Below are positions 36,324 through 47,456 of a stretch of DNA of 64,000 nt, one piece after another. How positions within the stretch are numbered: the first letter of the stretch is position 1; every line of letters begins with the position of its first letter. Source of the stretch: Plasmodium malariae (Eukaryota > Apicomplexa > Aconoidasida > Haemosporida > Plasmodiidae); assembly GCF_900090045.1 (NCBI RefSeq), contig NC_041788.1:1054001-1118000 (forward strand), read 5' to 3'. Position numbers and translations under genes: made by a program. The notes below the pieces were generated by a model. That model was not told where the DNA came from. It did not search any database and saw only the letters and a program-made list of their open reading frames with translations.

Positions 36324-38912
36324 TCTACGTTTCTTTACACGTTTCTGGAATTTACGTCAACACGCAATATGGTTAATGAATAAAAAAATAAAGGAAAGGT
36401 ACAGAAAAAGAGACCTAATTAAGCAAAAGTTTGTTTGCGAAAAATGAGTAATATTGATACCATTTTCATGTAGGTACATAACACGTTAAGTCAATTTTTT
36501 TATTTTCCTTTTTCTGCTCCTTTTGTGTACACTTTTGTGTACATTTTTGTGTACATTTTTGTGTACACTTTTGTGTACTTTTTTTTTTTTTTTTTTTTTT
36601 TTTGTGGACATGCGCAATTTTTACTTACACACCTCACCGATACGCCCCCTTCTTTTTTTTTTTTGTATTATTATTCCATTTCAGTGTTTTTGTATCTTTT
36701 ACCTTTTTGAATTTATTTGCACAAACAATACAGCAATATATGTATACATTTGGCCTACTCTTTTTTCTTAATCTGCTTTTAAGTTGAATGTACTTGCTTT
36801 GGGAGAAGGAAAGTAAACGTACAATTTGCAACAACCCCAGTAGTATATTCTCTTGTATATTTTATAATTATTTTTGACTATTATAAAGGAGTCTTATTAA
36901 AATACTAAAATAATAAAACTTTGAATAATTGTTTCTATGCGTATGCATTTGTTATATTTCAGCACCTCCTATTACACGCACATTAATATTGTGTACATCT
37001 ACATGTACATATGCACATAACCATATATTCAAACATAAGCATATTCATCTACACTTATGCATTTACGCACACAATTAATTTTCACTAAAGAACAGTTTCC
37101 CATTCATTAACCTACGCATAGTGCCACAATGAAACTAGGTAAGCAGCTTCACATTTACAAATTTTATTTACAAGAGGTATGATATTAACCACCGTTGTTC
37201 GTTTTACTTATCTAAGATATAATATACCAAGGGTACATCAAATAGAAAATGTGTTTGTATGTTCAAATATACATATGTGTGTACCTGATTCGAATTCTAT
37301 GATACCATTTTAAATTTATATATAAAGGGTCAATAGATATAAAATAAAGATACAAAAAAGAAAACATGTATTTATGTTAACCATTTTTCTTTCTATTAAA
37401 AAGTATATATATTCCCTTTATTTAATATCAATTTTTTATTTTATTTTTTTCTCTTTTCCCTTTTTCCACCTTTACCTACATATGAACAGCATCATTTATA
37501 CACTTTTAACTGAGTATGTCATTCTTTAAAATCATAGAAAGTATAATGCTTTAAACGTGTTAGAGATAAAATTAAACTAGATATTTCTGTACTTGCATTT
37601 CCGTTCATTCTCATATATATACATACATATACGTATATATGGACGCAATAAGCACATATCAAAAGTGCTGACCTTGGAATTATAATATAAAACTTTTTTT
37701 TTATAGTGCAAGTTTTGTTCAGTTAATATATAGATCTTTTTGCTTTTGTGTATCTTCATTTATATTATTACGAAAGAGTGTAATGCTATATTTACTTGAA
37801 ATATACATACATAAATGTATATACATGTGTATATATATATATATATATATGCACATGTTGCACATTTTAACAGTCCTTGTTGTGTTTACATGTACTTACG
37901 GATTAGACGAAATTATATTCTTAATAGTACCGTTGTTGGAATTTTTCCCATTTGGTGTAAATTTAATTTTAATACCAACGAGGGCCGAAGAAATATTCAA
38001 GCAAAAAAGATGTAATGCATTAGTAAGATGAGATAATAATAAAAAGAGTAGTGTGAAGAAGCGAAAATGAACAAAACGGCATTCAAAAAAAGCCATTATT
38101 AACTCTTATACATAACACCCTTATCTTAATTTTGATTTTACTGAAAACGCAAGGATGTATTTCATTTTATCACGCACTAGACATAAACATCGTTCTCTCT
38201 CATTTTCTACTATGAAAAAACTGTTCTGATATATTGTTGTGGTATGTAGTATACCCTTGAAAAATAAAAAATGGAAAATATCGCAAATAAAAAAAAAAGG
38301 AAAAATTATATTAACACTTTGTTACTTCCCTTTATAGTATAAGAACCTACTTTTAAATATTGTTATTTATATTAGCGTTCTTATTGTTCTTATTTTTATT
38401 ACAGTTTTTATTGTTCATATTCCTCTTATCGTACTTACTGTTCTTATTGTATTTACTTTCTTATCATACTTACCCTTCTTATTGCACTTGGTCTTATTTA
38501 TTCATTTATTTATTATTTTTTTTTTTTTTTTTTGTACATTTTGTATTTACAAAGTACTTGATATATGCATGTATAATAACAAAAGAGAAGCTATATTTCA
38601 CAAATAGGTGGTACATTAACGTGTTCATTATTGGGTGTATAAAATAACTGTGTACGTGGAAACTTGAATAGTTTCCTTTTTCCATTGTAGCACATATTTT
38701 TATTTTCCTTAATATGCAATATATACTTTCAAGTGTTTAAATGTGTACGTGTATATTCATATGTACGTATTATGTATATACGTACGAAATATATTTACGT
38801 ACAAGAGTACAATTTTTTTCGGCCATTTCACTTCAACTTTCTTTTCTTCTGCCATTAAAATGTAAGACTGCTTTTTCTTACTAAAATTTTTGGTTCATAT
38901 TATTTAAAAGTA

Positions 38913-38943
<31 letters not shown>

Positions 38944-39832
38944 TTGTTTTTTAAAAAAAAGCTCCTTAAAAAGAAAAATTTTAATATAATATTCAAAATG
39001 CTTATCAATATATTTCCTAAAAAAAAAATTTAAGCCTAAATTTGCTTCAAGCAAAACAAAATAAATTAAACAATTTTGCAGATTTTATAACAGGAAAATC
39101 AAAAAAGAATAAAAATCACTCCTGTTTCATTTTCCCATTTTTAAAATATCACCTTTTCATAATCTCACATTTTCAGTTTTTCACATTTTCAGTTTTTCAT
39201 ATTTTCATAATTTCACATTTTCAGTTTTTCACATTTTCAGTTTTTCACATTTTCAGTTTTTCACATTTTCAGTTTTTCACATTTTCAGTTTTTCACATTT
39301 TCAGTTTTTCACATTTTCAGTTTTTCACATTTTCAGTTTTTCACATTTTCAATTTTTCACATTTTCAGTTTTTCACATTTTCAATTTTTCAAATTTTCAG
39401 TTTTTCAAATTTTCAGTTTTTCAAATTTTCAGTTTTTCAAAATGTTGTTTTCTATACATAATACAGTGTTACGAAAGTTTTGAAGGGTCAACATTTTTTT
39501 TTTTTTTTTTTTTTGAAACACTTTTTTATTTTTCATATTGTGTATTCCTTCTCCTTTTGCATGCCACTCGTACTCTCCTTTTCGCGCCATATTTTTAGTC
39601 CATATTTTCATCATTATTGTGCTTCCATTGTTCATTATTGTGTTCCCAATCTTCATTATTCTGCTACCATTCTTCATTATTGTACTCCTATTCCTTGTTA
39701 TTTTTCTTCCACCCTTCCTCCTTTCGTTATGCAGAAAAAAAAAAGTTTGCTCGAATATATCGAATTAAACCCATATTTCACGTGAACTGTTAATATTTTC
39801 TGTGATATGTAGAAATTTACACATCTGTGCCA

Positions 39833-39879
<47 letters not shown>

Positions 39880-40532
39880 CATGTATGCATGTATATATGC
39901 TTATGTTTGTATGTTTATGTATATATGTGCATGAATATACAGATGTACATATGATTATGCCCCCATTTTTATGCACCAGAGTCCTTACAAATGCATTTGG
40001 AAAAGAACAATGGAAAGGATCCTTTGCATTTTCTACTAATTCATACTTCAATATATGAACGATATTTGTATAGTTTCTTATGTAAACATATATAAAATGT
40101 GCATGCACAAACCTGTTGTACGCGTTTATATGTATGTATACATATATATATGTATATATATAAATACAAATATATATTTGTATACATATATGATATCCTT
40201 TGCGTGATAAACTAAAACGTAACTCAGACAGTAGGACCGATGAGTTGAATTACACAGACAGGGAACAAATTTTTATGTATGTATTAAGGCACTTTATTCA
40301 GCTATGAAAATGACCAATATATGGAAAATCTAAAAAGTCGCAAAAAAGCGAAATAGAAAAAAGGCTAACTCGCAAAATAGCGAAATAGAAAATAGGAAAA
40401 TTAGCAAAATATCTAGAGAAATAAAAAAAAAAAAAAAATTGTGCAGGTTAATATTACTAGAATATGATAAGTCAGCAGTTTTACCGCCTATCTGTTCAAA
40501 CGATTTGTGAACAACATCTGCTATGATAAATT
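36324..40532 (+). CDS. Uncertain multi-exon gene, possibly LETM1-like membrane protein
   Basis: The region contains separate coding-like pieces bounded by plausible plus-strand splice sites, but I could not join them into one model. Pieces: 36324-36447 (FFTRFWNLRQHAIWLMNKK, very basic, stop at 36447 unless spliced earlier); 37129-37176 (MKLGKQLHIYKFYLQE, donor GTATGA); 37707 or 37723-37777 (LIYRSFCF...); 37874-38022 (GLDEIIFLIVPLLEFFPFG..., donor GTAAGA); 38338-about 38361 (YKNLLLNI); about 39980-40100 (LQMHLEKNN then DPLHFLLIHTSIYERYL); a possible last piece near 40490-40532. The hydrophobic VPLLEFFPFG segment recalls the LETM1 membrane motif (VPFMEFLLP), and the last helices recall the LETM1 C-terminus. 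LETM1 proteins are mitochondrial inner-membrane cation exchangers. Minus-strand exons can also be drawn here (see findings), so even the strand is not secure. Confidence 0.3.
39155..39450. repeat. 16-bp minisatellite
   Basis: About 17 copies of ttttcagtttttcaca and close variants. The plus-strand Phe-Ser-His-Gln frame across it is a repeat frame, unlikely to be protein. Confidence 0.85.
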
Positions 40533-40797
40533 TTGCTTCTGTAAGGCATGAAAAATATGGGAACCGAAAGGAATATAAGGAGCAAGGAAATGTGTGTACA
40601 TATAAACTTGAACTAGCATCCGTATAGGCATTTGCAGATATATGTATACGTATATATATGTACAAGAATATATTTTTTGTGCAAGTATATATATGTATAC
40701 GCACATATTTGTATATGCATATATACACACGAATACACGAGAGCTCACATCCATGTAAATAATATATATTGTGCAACAATTAGTATATGCAAATCTT

Positions 40798-40832
<35 letters not shown>

Positions 40833-40892
40833 ACATTCCACTACGCTTTATAATTCTTTTTTCCTCCCCCTCCAATCCCAAATTACGTAAAC
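40533..40892. promoter_or_regulatory. Upstream region of the inositol polyphosphate kinase gene
   Basis: About 360 bp with AT-rich sequence and an uninterrupted run of about 30 T at 40801-40830, some 60 bp before the kinase ATG. Such T tracts sit at a similar place upstream of TRM61. Confidence 0.5.
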
Positions 40893-43800
40893 ATGTATGT
40901 TGAAGAGTATAGACATCAAGTAGGTGGACACTGTAGATTAATCAAACCAAAAGATTCTTCAAAAGTGTATAAACCGTTAATAGAAAATGAGTATATTTTT
41001 TATGAAAAATTAACGAATTTTGGCTCTTCTTCTGCTGAATCGGGGCCATTACATATTCTAAAAAAATTTATTCCCAAATTTTACGGGGTAACAGAAATTG
41101 TCGTTGAATCGTCCTCTTCTTCGTTTTCTTCTTCCTCCATCTCCGATTTGGAAAGTGGATCAGACATGAATGGAAATCAAAACATCGAAATTAGGGAAAA
41201 AGAAAAAAACAAACAATCACAAACAAGCAAAGAAAACGAACGAAACGAACGAAACGAACGAAACGAACGAAACGAACGAAACGAACGAAACGAACGAAAC
41301 GAACGAAACGAACGAAACGAACAAAACGAACGAAACGAACAAAACGAACGAAACGAACAAAACAAAAAACAAAAAAGTAAGCACAAATACAAATACATTA
41401 AATTGAGTGGAATCGAAGGTGAACTAATTAGAAGGGATTATTTTGAATGGACTCAAAGTGGACGTATGCAAGAAGAGGCAAATGATGAAGGGGTTAAAAC
41501 GAACAAAGATGGAACCAAAACTCGTGTAGAAGAAACTAATGTAGGGGATGTGTGCATAAGGAAGGAAGATGAAGATTCCAAATTGTTAATAATTCCAAAA
41601 AAAAAAAAAAAAAAAAAAGCTGAAAATACAGATACATGCGAAAAACTTACAAACAGAGGAAAAAGAAAGAAAAAAAAAAAAAAGAAAAAATGTGTTCCAC
41701 ATATAGTATTAGAAGATCTAGTATACGGTTTTAAAAGACCATGTGTATTAGATATAAAAATGGGTAAGAGGCAAAGAAAGATAGGTGCATCTTTAGAAAA
41801 AAGAAAAAGACAAGTTGAAAAAAGTTTTAAAACAACAAGCCATTCATTAGGATTTCGATTATGTGGTTGTCAACATTATAATAAATTAAAAGATACATTA
41901 TTTTATAAAGATAAATATTGGGGTAGGAACTTAAGCAAAGAAAATATACCATTAGCCATTAGGAATTGGCTATGGAATGGTACTCTATTATATGATGAAT
42001 TAATACCATTACTATTAGAAAAATTACATCGATTTTTTAATTGTATAGTTGAGTTAAGACATTATAGGTTCTGGTCATCTTCACTTTTATTAGTTTTTGA
42101 TGGAGGATTAAATGATAAAGAAGCTAGATCTAACTCACTTGATATTAGAATGATTGATTTTGCAAATACTATTTATTTACAAGATAATCCTTCTGTTGAT
42201 GATGAATATATTTTTGGATTACGTAATTTAATTAAATCCATTCAAATTTTAAATAATTCTATTCATAATATTTACTTCTTACCCTATGAAATTACCACTT
42301 GCTTCTATTCGGAAAATTATAACATCAAAGAAGTTGGATATCACAATCATTTTAGGAAATCCAAGTCGGCCATTTTTGAGAGGCACGCAAAAAAAAAGAA
42401 AAAAAAAAATCTCTACGTCAACTTAGAATTGTTAAGAAATACAGAAAGAGCGGGAGAAAATTATGCATGCGGAGTAACGGAGAACGGGGAGGGAAAAAAT
42501 AAAAATGATGAAAATAATGCAAATAGGAAAAGTAGTAAACATGATGCACATAGTAATGATGATAAAAATAGTAAAAGTAGTAAAAATAATGAAAATAATG
42601 CAAACAGTAAAAGTTGTAAAAGTAATAAAAATAAAAAGAAAATATCGTATTCAAGCGAAGCTCGAAGTGGATCCAATTCGAACTGGTTAACCCAGAAATA
42701 TGCAAACATTTTCGCGGAAAAAAAAAAAAAAAAAAAAATTTCAAACGAACATAAATATAGGAATTACTCTGAATGCGCTTTCAGAAGTCAAACAAGGGTT
42801 TCCCTCTGCAGAGGAAACAATGGATGGGGGATTGAAGGGCAAAGTGTAAACAGAACTAGACCCAACAGGAATAACAGCCGTGAGAGCAGCATGTGCAGAA
42901 GCAGAAGCAGAAGCAGAAGCAGACGTGGAAATTTACATGGAAGTAGGTTTATTCACACCAATAACGATAACGCCTGTAGTAGCCCCCTGGTGAAGGTTAG
43001 CAATGATGAGGACCACTACAATGGGGAGGAAATTTACAAGAATCAAGTGAACGCGGAAAGGAGTAAGAGCTTCAAATATAGTGAAAAAATACGTATTCAG
43101 GATAGAAATAATACGAATGAAAAAGGAACCAACAAAATGATGCGTACACATTTGTATAACGAAGAAACGAACAATATATATTACGAAGGTTTGAGAGATA
43201 TTATCACTATAAAGAATTTAGAGGAGGTTAACAGTAATGCAGAGATTTATTATTATAGTTCATATAAAAATAAGAATAGAATGAAGAACGTATCGAATGG
43301 GGGGGAACACAGAAAAGAAAATTCACAAATAGATCAACCGTATGGAGGTAAAATTAACAAAGAAATTTGCAATATTGAACATAGAAAATGTAAGAATAAT
43401 ATCGACATTCCTATAACTAAGAGGAAAGATGGGCACACTCAAGGAAATGTAAAAAATAAGGGAAATGTATTACATAACCTTTTGGAACTAAATGAATCGC
43501 GCATTTCGGATATAAGAATGAACAGTAGTCAACTGGGATATGCAAACATGATAAATTCGGTAGAAAAGGATAAAGAAAATTGTGTATTGACAAATAACAT
43601 GAACATAAATAATGACGGCACAAAGGTTGACTATGGAAAAGGCAATCGCGATGATAGATCTGATACTAAAAAGTGGATGAATAATATTTTTTCCGAAGAA
43701 TGGAATAATCAAAATAGACAAAAAAGCGACAAATCCATTTTACTACCAAAGAGGAATATAATCAAAAAAGAGGATATAGCTGTACCATTCCAGCAGTTGT

Positions 43801-45641
43801 CGTATGATTTGATTATACAAGATATTATCTTCAAAACATTAAAAGTTACATCTAATATTAATAGGAGGGTTAAGACAGAAGTAGAGGATATGTTAGAGAT
43901 TTCTCAACCACCTTGGGATAATAAAAACGTTATTACTACTCATAAGAGTAACAATACTTATGAAATATTATCCAAAGGAGGACGAACGCAAAAATGTAAG
44001 TATACAAATTATCCGGATGATGCGAATGGAAGTAAAAATTGTTGTAAGCATGAACATATATATATGAACGAAGGAAATTATAGGAGTAGTTGTGTAAATT
44101 TCCAAAAGAAGAATTTAAAAATTTGTCCAAATGATAATTTTAACATTACTCATTTGGATGTATACGCTTCAGAAGGGCCTAACATTCAAGAGAAAAAAAC
44201 AATAGAAGATACAAATCTACATGATCAGATAAATAATTATAAATTTTTTCACAAAGATACACCAAAATATTTAAATAACAAAGAACAACATACTAATTGT
44301 ACATTAAACAACATCCTTCATGATGCTGATATAATTAACGATACTACGAAACATGAGTCAGGAAACAAAGCAGAAAGAAGTAGGAAGAAGGACAGTACCA
44401 ACAATCTACATCTATTAAATAAAAATATAAATCTGAAATTATTTATTAACTACGTGATTAGAATAGAGATAGAAAAAAAGAAAAGACAGGAGGAGGAAGA
44501 AGAACGACAACAACTCCTTTTAGATAAAAATAAAATAAACATGAAAATGAAAAATATGTGCACCAGTCATTTTTCTGATAGCAATAAAGATACGTTAGAG
44601 TTATACAAGAAAATGAAAAAATTGAAATTACAGAAAAGCGCAATTAGTAAGGCATTAAATTCAGAAGAGAAACTGAAAAAAAAAAAAAAAAAAAAGATAC
44701 AGGGGGGGTTGGAGGTGTTAGAGGAGGAAGAGGAACAAACGAATCATTGGAATAGAGAAAAGAAAGAGAAGAAAGAAGATCCCACGTGTAAAAGTATCGA
44801 ACATGTTTTAAAAAACGTACACTATAATTCTGATACCAATATAATTTATAATAATAGATTAAGGGATGATTATGAGATGGCAAATAAAATGAATAGACAA
44901 AATGATAATATATATAAAAGATGCACTTCATGCACAGATATACTATTAAGTATTAAAAAAGACAAAAAGGAAAAAAAAAAAAAACCAAAAAAAAATAGAA
45001 AAAGGCTTATGCGAAAGATTAATATATTCTCACGCACGAAGAGTAACATCATAAGAGCAAATCGATGGCACTCCTTTTTTAATAATGACAGGAATAACAG
45101 GAGTAACAGGAGTAACACTAATAGCAGGTATAGCAGGAAGGTCTCTAATTGTGGTAATAATAATAATTACTATTATAGTAACAAAATGCGTACAAAACTT
45201 GACTTAATGGAAATAAACAAAAAGGCGCTAAAGAGTGAGTGGTTTTATAAACTATATGACGATTTTAATGTTTTCAGCCCACATTACCAAAACAGTATTA
45301 TGTGTCTAGATGATATTACAAATCGAAATAATATCTTGGAAAACTATTTAAAGAATAAAGATGTCCATTACGATTGCACAAGAAAAAATCTAATAATACC
45401 ATTAGCAGAAACGAATCCATATTATAAATATTTGCGTAGGTCCTTATCAGAGCCAAACTTCTACAAATTTAGTCGCTTCAGATATGTACCAAATGATATG
45501 TATGATAGCAAAAAAATGAATTATAATAATTTAATTAAAAACAGGTTATATAAGCTTAGCAAGGTACCCATCTACAATCAAATATATGGGTTCACCTCGA
45601 ATTCTGGCGGAACCGGTTCGTCGGATATATCATTGGAATAA
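40893..45641 (+). CDS. Inositol polyphosphate kinase family protein (IP6K-type)
   Basis: Phosphorylates soluble inositol phosphates; IP6K-type members make inositol pyrophosphates. Single exon, 1582 residues, much longer than the 400-450 of animal enzymes. The N-terminus YRHQVGGHCRLIKPKDSSKVYKPL is the family start. The family signature PCVLDIKMGKRQ (PxxxDxKxG) is at 283-291. SLGFRLCG, the SSLGxRxxG-type motif, is at 318-325. IDFANT is at 421-426, and DEYIFGL near 438 closes the metal/ATP site. The kinase core is split by an NER tripeptide repeat (bases 41230-41360) and poly-Lys tracts. About 1100 residues after position 460 are Asn/Lys/Arg-rich low complexity with an RSRSRSRS patch and no domain I recognise. 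A short ordered region near the C-terminus (SEWFYKLYDDFNVFSPHYQN) may be conserved. The catalytic call is strong; IP6K versus IPMK is inferred. Confidence 0.87.
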   Translation: MYVEEYRHQVGGHCRLIKPKDSSKVYKPLIENEYIFYEKLTNFGSSSAESGPLHILKKFIPKFYGVTEIVVESSSSSFSSSSISDLESGSDMNGNQNIEIREKEKNKQSQTSKENERNERNERNERNERNERNERNERNERNEQNERNEQNERNEQNKKQKSKHKYKYIKLSGIEGELIRRDYFEWTQSGRMQEEANDEGVKTNKDGTKTRVEETNVGDVCIRKEDEDSKLLIIPKKKKKKKAENTDTCEKLTNRGKRKKKKKKKKCVPHIVLEDLVYGFKRPCVLDIKMGKRQRKIGASLEKRKRQVEKSFKTTSHSLGFRLCGCQHYNKLKDTLFYKDKYWGRNLSKENIPLAIRNWLWNGTLLYDELIPLLLEKLHRFFNCIVELRHYRFWSSSLLLVFDGGLNDKEARSNSLDIRMIDFANTIYLQDNPSVDDEYIFGLRNLIKSIQILNNSIHNIYFLPYEITTCFYSENYNIKEVGYHNHFRKSKSAIFERHAKKKKKKNLYVNLELLRNTERAGENYACGVTENGEGKNKNDENNANRKSSKHDAHSNDDKNSKSSKNNENNANSKSCKSNKNKKKISYSSEARSGSNSNWLTQKYANIFAEKKKKKKISNEHKYRNYSECAFRSQTRVSLCRGNNGWGIEGQSVNRTRPNRNNSRESSMCRSRSRSRSRRGNLHGSRFIHTNNDNACSSPLVKVSNDEDHYNGEEIYKNQVNAERSKSFKYSEKIRIQDRNNTNEKGTNKMMRTHLYNEETNNIYYEGLRDIITIKNLEEVNSNAEIYYYSSYKNKNRMKNVSNGGEHRKENSQIDQPYGGKINKEICNIEHRKCKNNIDIPITKRKDGHTQGNVKNKGNVLHNLLELNESRISDIRMNSSQLGYANMINSVEKDKENCVLTNNMNINNDGTKVDYGKGNRDDRSDTKKWMNNIFSEEWNNQNRQKSDKSILLPKRNIIKKEDIAVPFQQLSYDLIIQDIIFKTLKVTSNINRRVKTEVEDMLEISQPPWDNKNVITTHKSNNTYEILSKGGRTQKCKYTNYPDDANGSKNCCKHEHIYMNEGNYRSSCVNFQKKNLKICPNDNFNITHLDVYASEGPNIQEKKTIEDTNLHDQINNYKFFHKDTPKYLNNKEQHTNCTLNNILHDADIINDTTKHESGNKAERSRKKDSTNNLHLLNKNINLKLFINYVIRIEIEKKKRQEEEEERQQLLLDKNKINMKMKNMCTSHFSDSNKDTLELYKKMKKLKLQKSAISKALNSEEKLKKKKKKKIQGGLEVLEEEEEQTNHWNREKKEKKEDPTCKSIEHVLKNVHYNSDTNIIYNNRLRDDYEMANKMNRQNDNIYKRCTSCTDILLSIKKDKKEKKKKPKKNRKRLMRKINIFSRTKSNIIRANRWHSFFNNDRNNRSNRSNTNSRYSRKVSNCGNNNNYYYSNKMRTKLDLMEINKKALKSEWFYKLYDDFNVFSPHYQNSIMCLDDITNRNNILENYLKNKDVHYDCTRKNLIIPLAETNPYYKYLRRSLSEPNFYKFSRFRYVPNDMYDSKKMNYNNLIKNRLYKLSKVPIYNQIYGFTSNSGGTGSSDISLE
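41230..41362. repeat. 9-bp coding repeat (Asn-Glu-Arg)n
   Basis: About 14 copies of aacgaacga, drifting to NEQ/NEQNK, inside the inositol polyphosphate kinase core before the PxxxDxKxG motif. A period divisible by three keeps the frame open. Confidence 0.88.
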
Positions 45642-47456
45642 TAATGTACTCCAGAGCATATTGTATAAGTACGTATATGTGGGAATACATATATACGCGT
45701 GTGTGTACATATGTATTATATGTATATTTTTTTTTTTTTTTATACTTATAATAACTCGTATAAGCGAACTGAAGACGTTTGAGCTTGTACACTGACATAT
45801 ATGTATATGCCTACACACACAAATTCGTGATAGTATGGCAAGTTTTTACTCAATAGTATCTTTCAAGATAGGGATTATTTGGGCCCTTCAGAATTAGGGA
45901 AATTCAATATGAGTCAAGTGTGCGCACATTAGCTTATTGATGCATGTATATATATATATTCATATAAATATGAATAACTATTTACACATATATTTGCGTA
46001 CATTTAGGCACATATTTACGCGTATTTTTACCCATTACATACGAATATTCCTGTTTTTAATTAATTCTGCATTTTAATTTTTTCCTGTCAACTTATGAAG
46101 TAAATTTTTATTTTTATTTTATTTATTTTTTTTTTTTTTTGCCTTTTTTTTGGACATTTTTTAGAGCAGTGTATAAAAGAAGTTAATTTTAATTCTCGTT
46201 ATTTCGTTTAATTTCATTTTGTATTATTTCACTTCTCTTTATTTCATGTTACTACATTTCATTTTATTTATTTTATCTTTTTTTTTTATTGTTATTAATT
46301 TTGAAGTAATTTTAATAACAAACTCATTTAAATATTGTTACAATATACATACAAAAATATAAAAATGACGAAGTGATATAATGACAAAATGGAAAATTTG
46401 TACACTTTTTTCTATTATCATTTCTTCAAGTGCTTTGTAATTCCTTTTGAATCGTTAGATTATTAAATATATATCATACTTGTGTTTTTACAATATTTAA
46501 TACGATAAGTTAATATTATAAAAACTTCCAAAAAGGGGACGGGAAATAGCACGTACATAATTGCATACATATACAAGTATTTAATTGCATACATATACAC
46601 GTATTTAATTGCATACATATACACGTATTTAATTGCATACATATACACATATTTAATTGCATACATATACACATATTTAATTGCATACATATACACATAT
46701 TTAATTACATACATATACACATATTTAATTACATACATATACACATATTTAATTACATACATATACACATATTTAATTACATACATATACACATATTTAA
46801 TTACATACATATACACATATTTAATTACATACATATACACATATTTAATTGCGTACATATACACGTACACTTTTGCATACGTATAATCATATGCAAACTC
46901 ACGTACATATATATGTATACATGTGTGCACGTGCTACACTATTTTCATTGTAGCAAATAAGTTGTAACAAACTGTACATAAATTTGGGGTTTTTTGTTTT
47001 CATTTTTTCAAACAAATATTTCACAGATAAATGTATTTAACATATGATTGTTATATTAAAAGAAAAAGAATTTGCACAAGTGCTATAAATGCGTGTAGTA
47101 CACAAAGGCATATTCATACACATATATGTACATATGTATATATAAATCCATTTCTGCTTTTTCATTCGCATTTGAAAACATTGATAAATCATATCATTTT
47201 AACCTATATGTTGACAAGTAGCTGTTTTACCTTTTTTTTTTTTTTTTTTTTTATATATACACACTTGCATATGTACGGGTATATAAATATTTTCTGGATT
47301 TGTAAAGAACAAATTTTATAATATCGAAAATGTGTAGCACAGAGAATTAATTCGTAATTAAAAAATTATACATACAAATACCCATCACATACGCATACCC
47401 ATACAAATATTATATATATACGCATATACGTATAAATATGTATGTGTATGCATGCT
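45642..47456. other. Intergenic region, about 1.8 kb
   Basis: 3' flank of the inositol polyphosphate kinase gene and 5' flank of the ARF-like gene. It contains T runs (45729-45740, 46127-46140, 47230-47252) and a 24-bp minisatellite at 46560-46855. No gene seen. Confidence 0.6.
46558..46855. repeat. 24-bp minisatellite
   Basis: About 12 copies of a unit built on catacatatacacatattta, then attg/atta. The 24-bp period (eight codons) keeps the minus frame open as a Met-Tyr-Val-Ile-Lys-Tyr repeat 155 residues long, which I regard as spurious. Confidence 0.88.

Noticed and set aside
42418..44931. Phe/Tyr-rich minus-strand frames inside the inositol polyphosphate kinase gene
   Set aside because: They are complements of the Asn/Lys-rich coding tail.
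46463..46930. 155-codon minus-strand frame with an eight-residue repeat
   Set aside because: The 24-bp minisatellite happens to be a multiple of three; composition is Tyr/Met/Ile only, with no flanking unique coding sequence.
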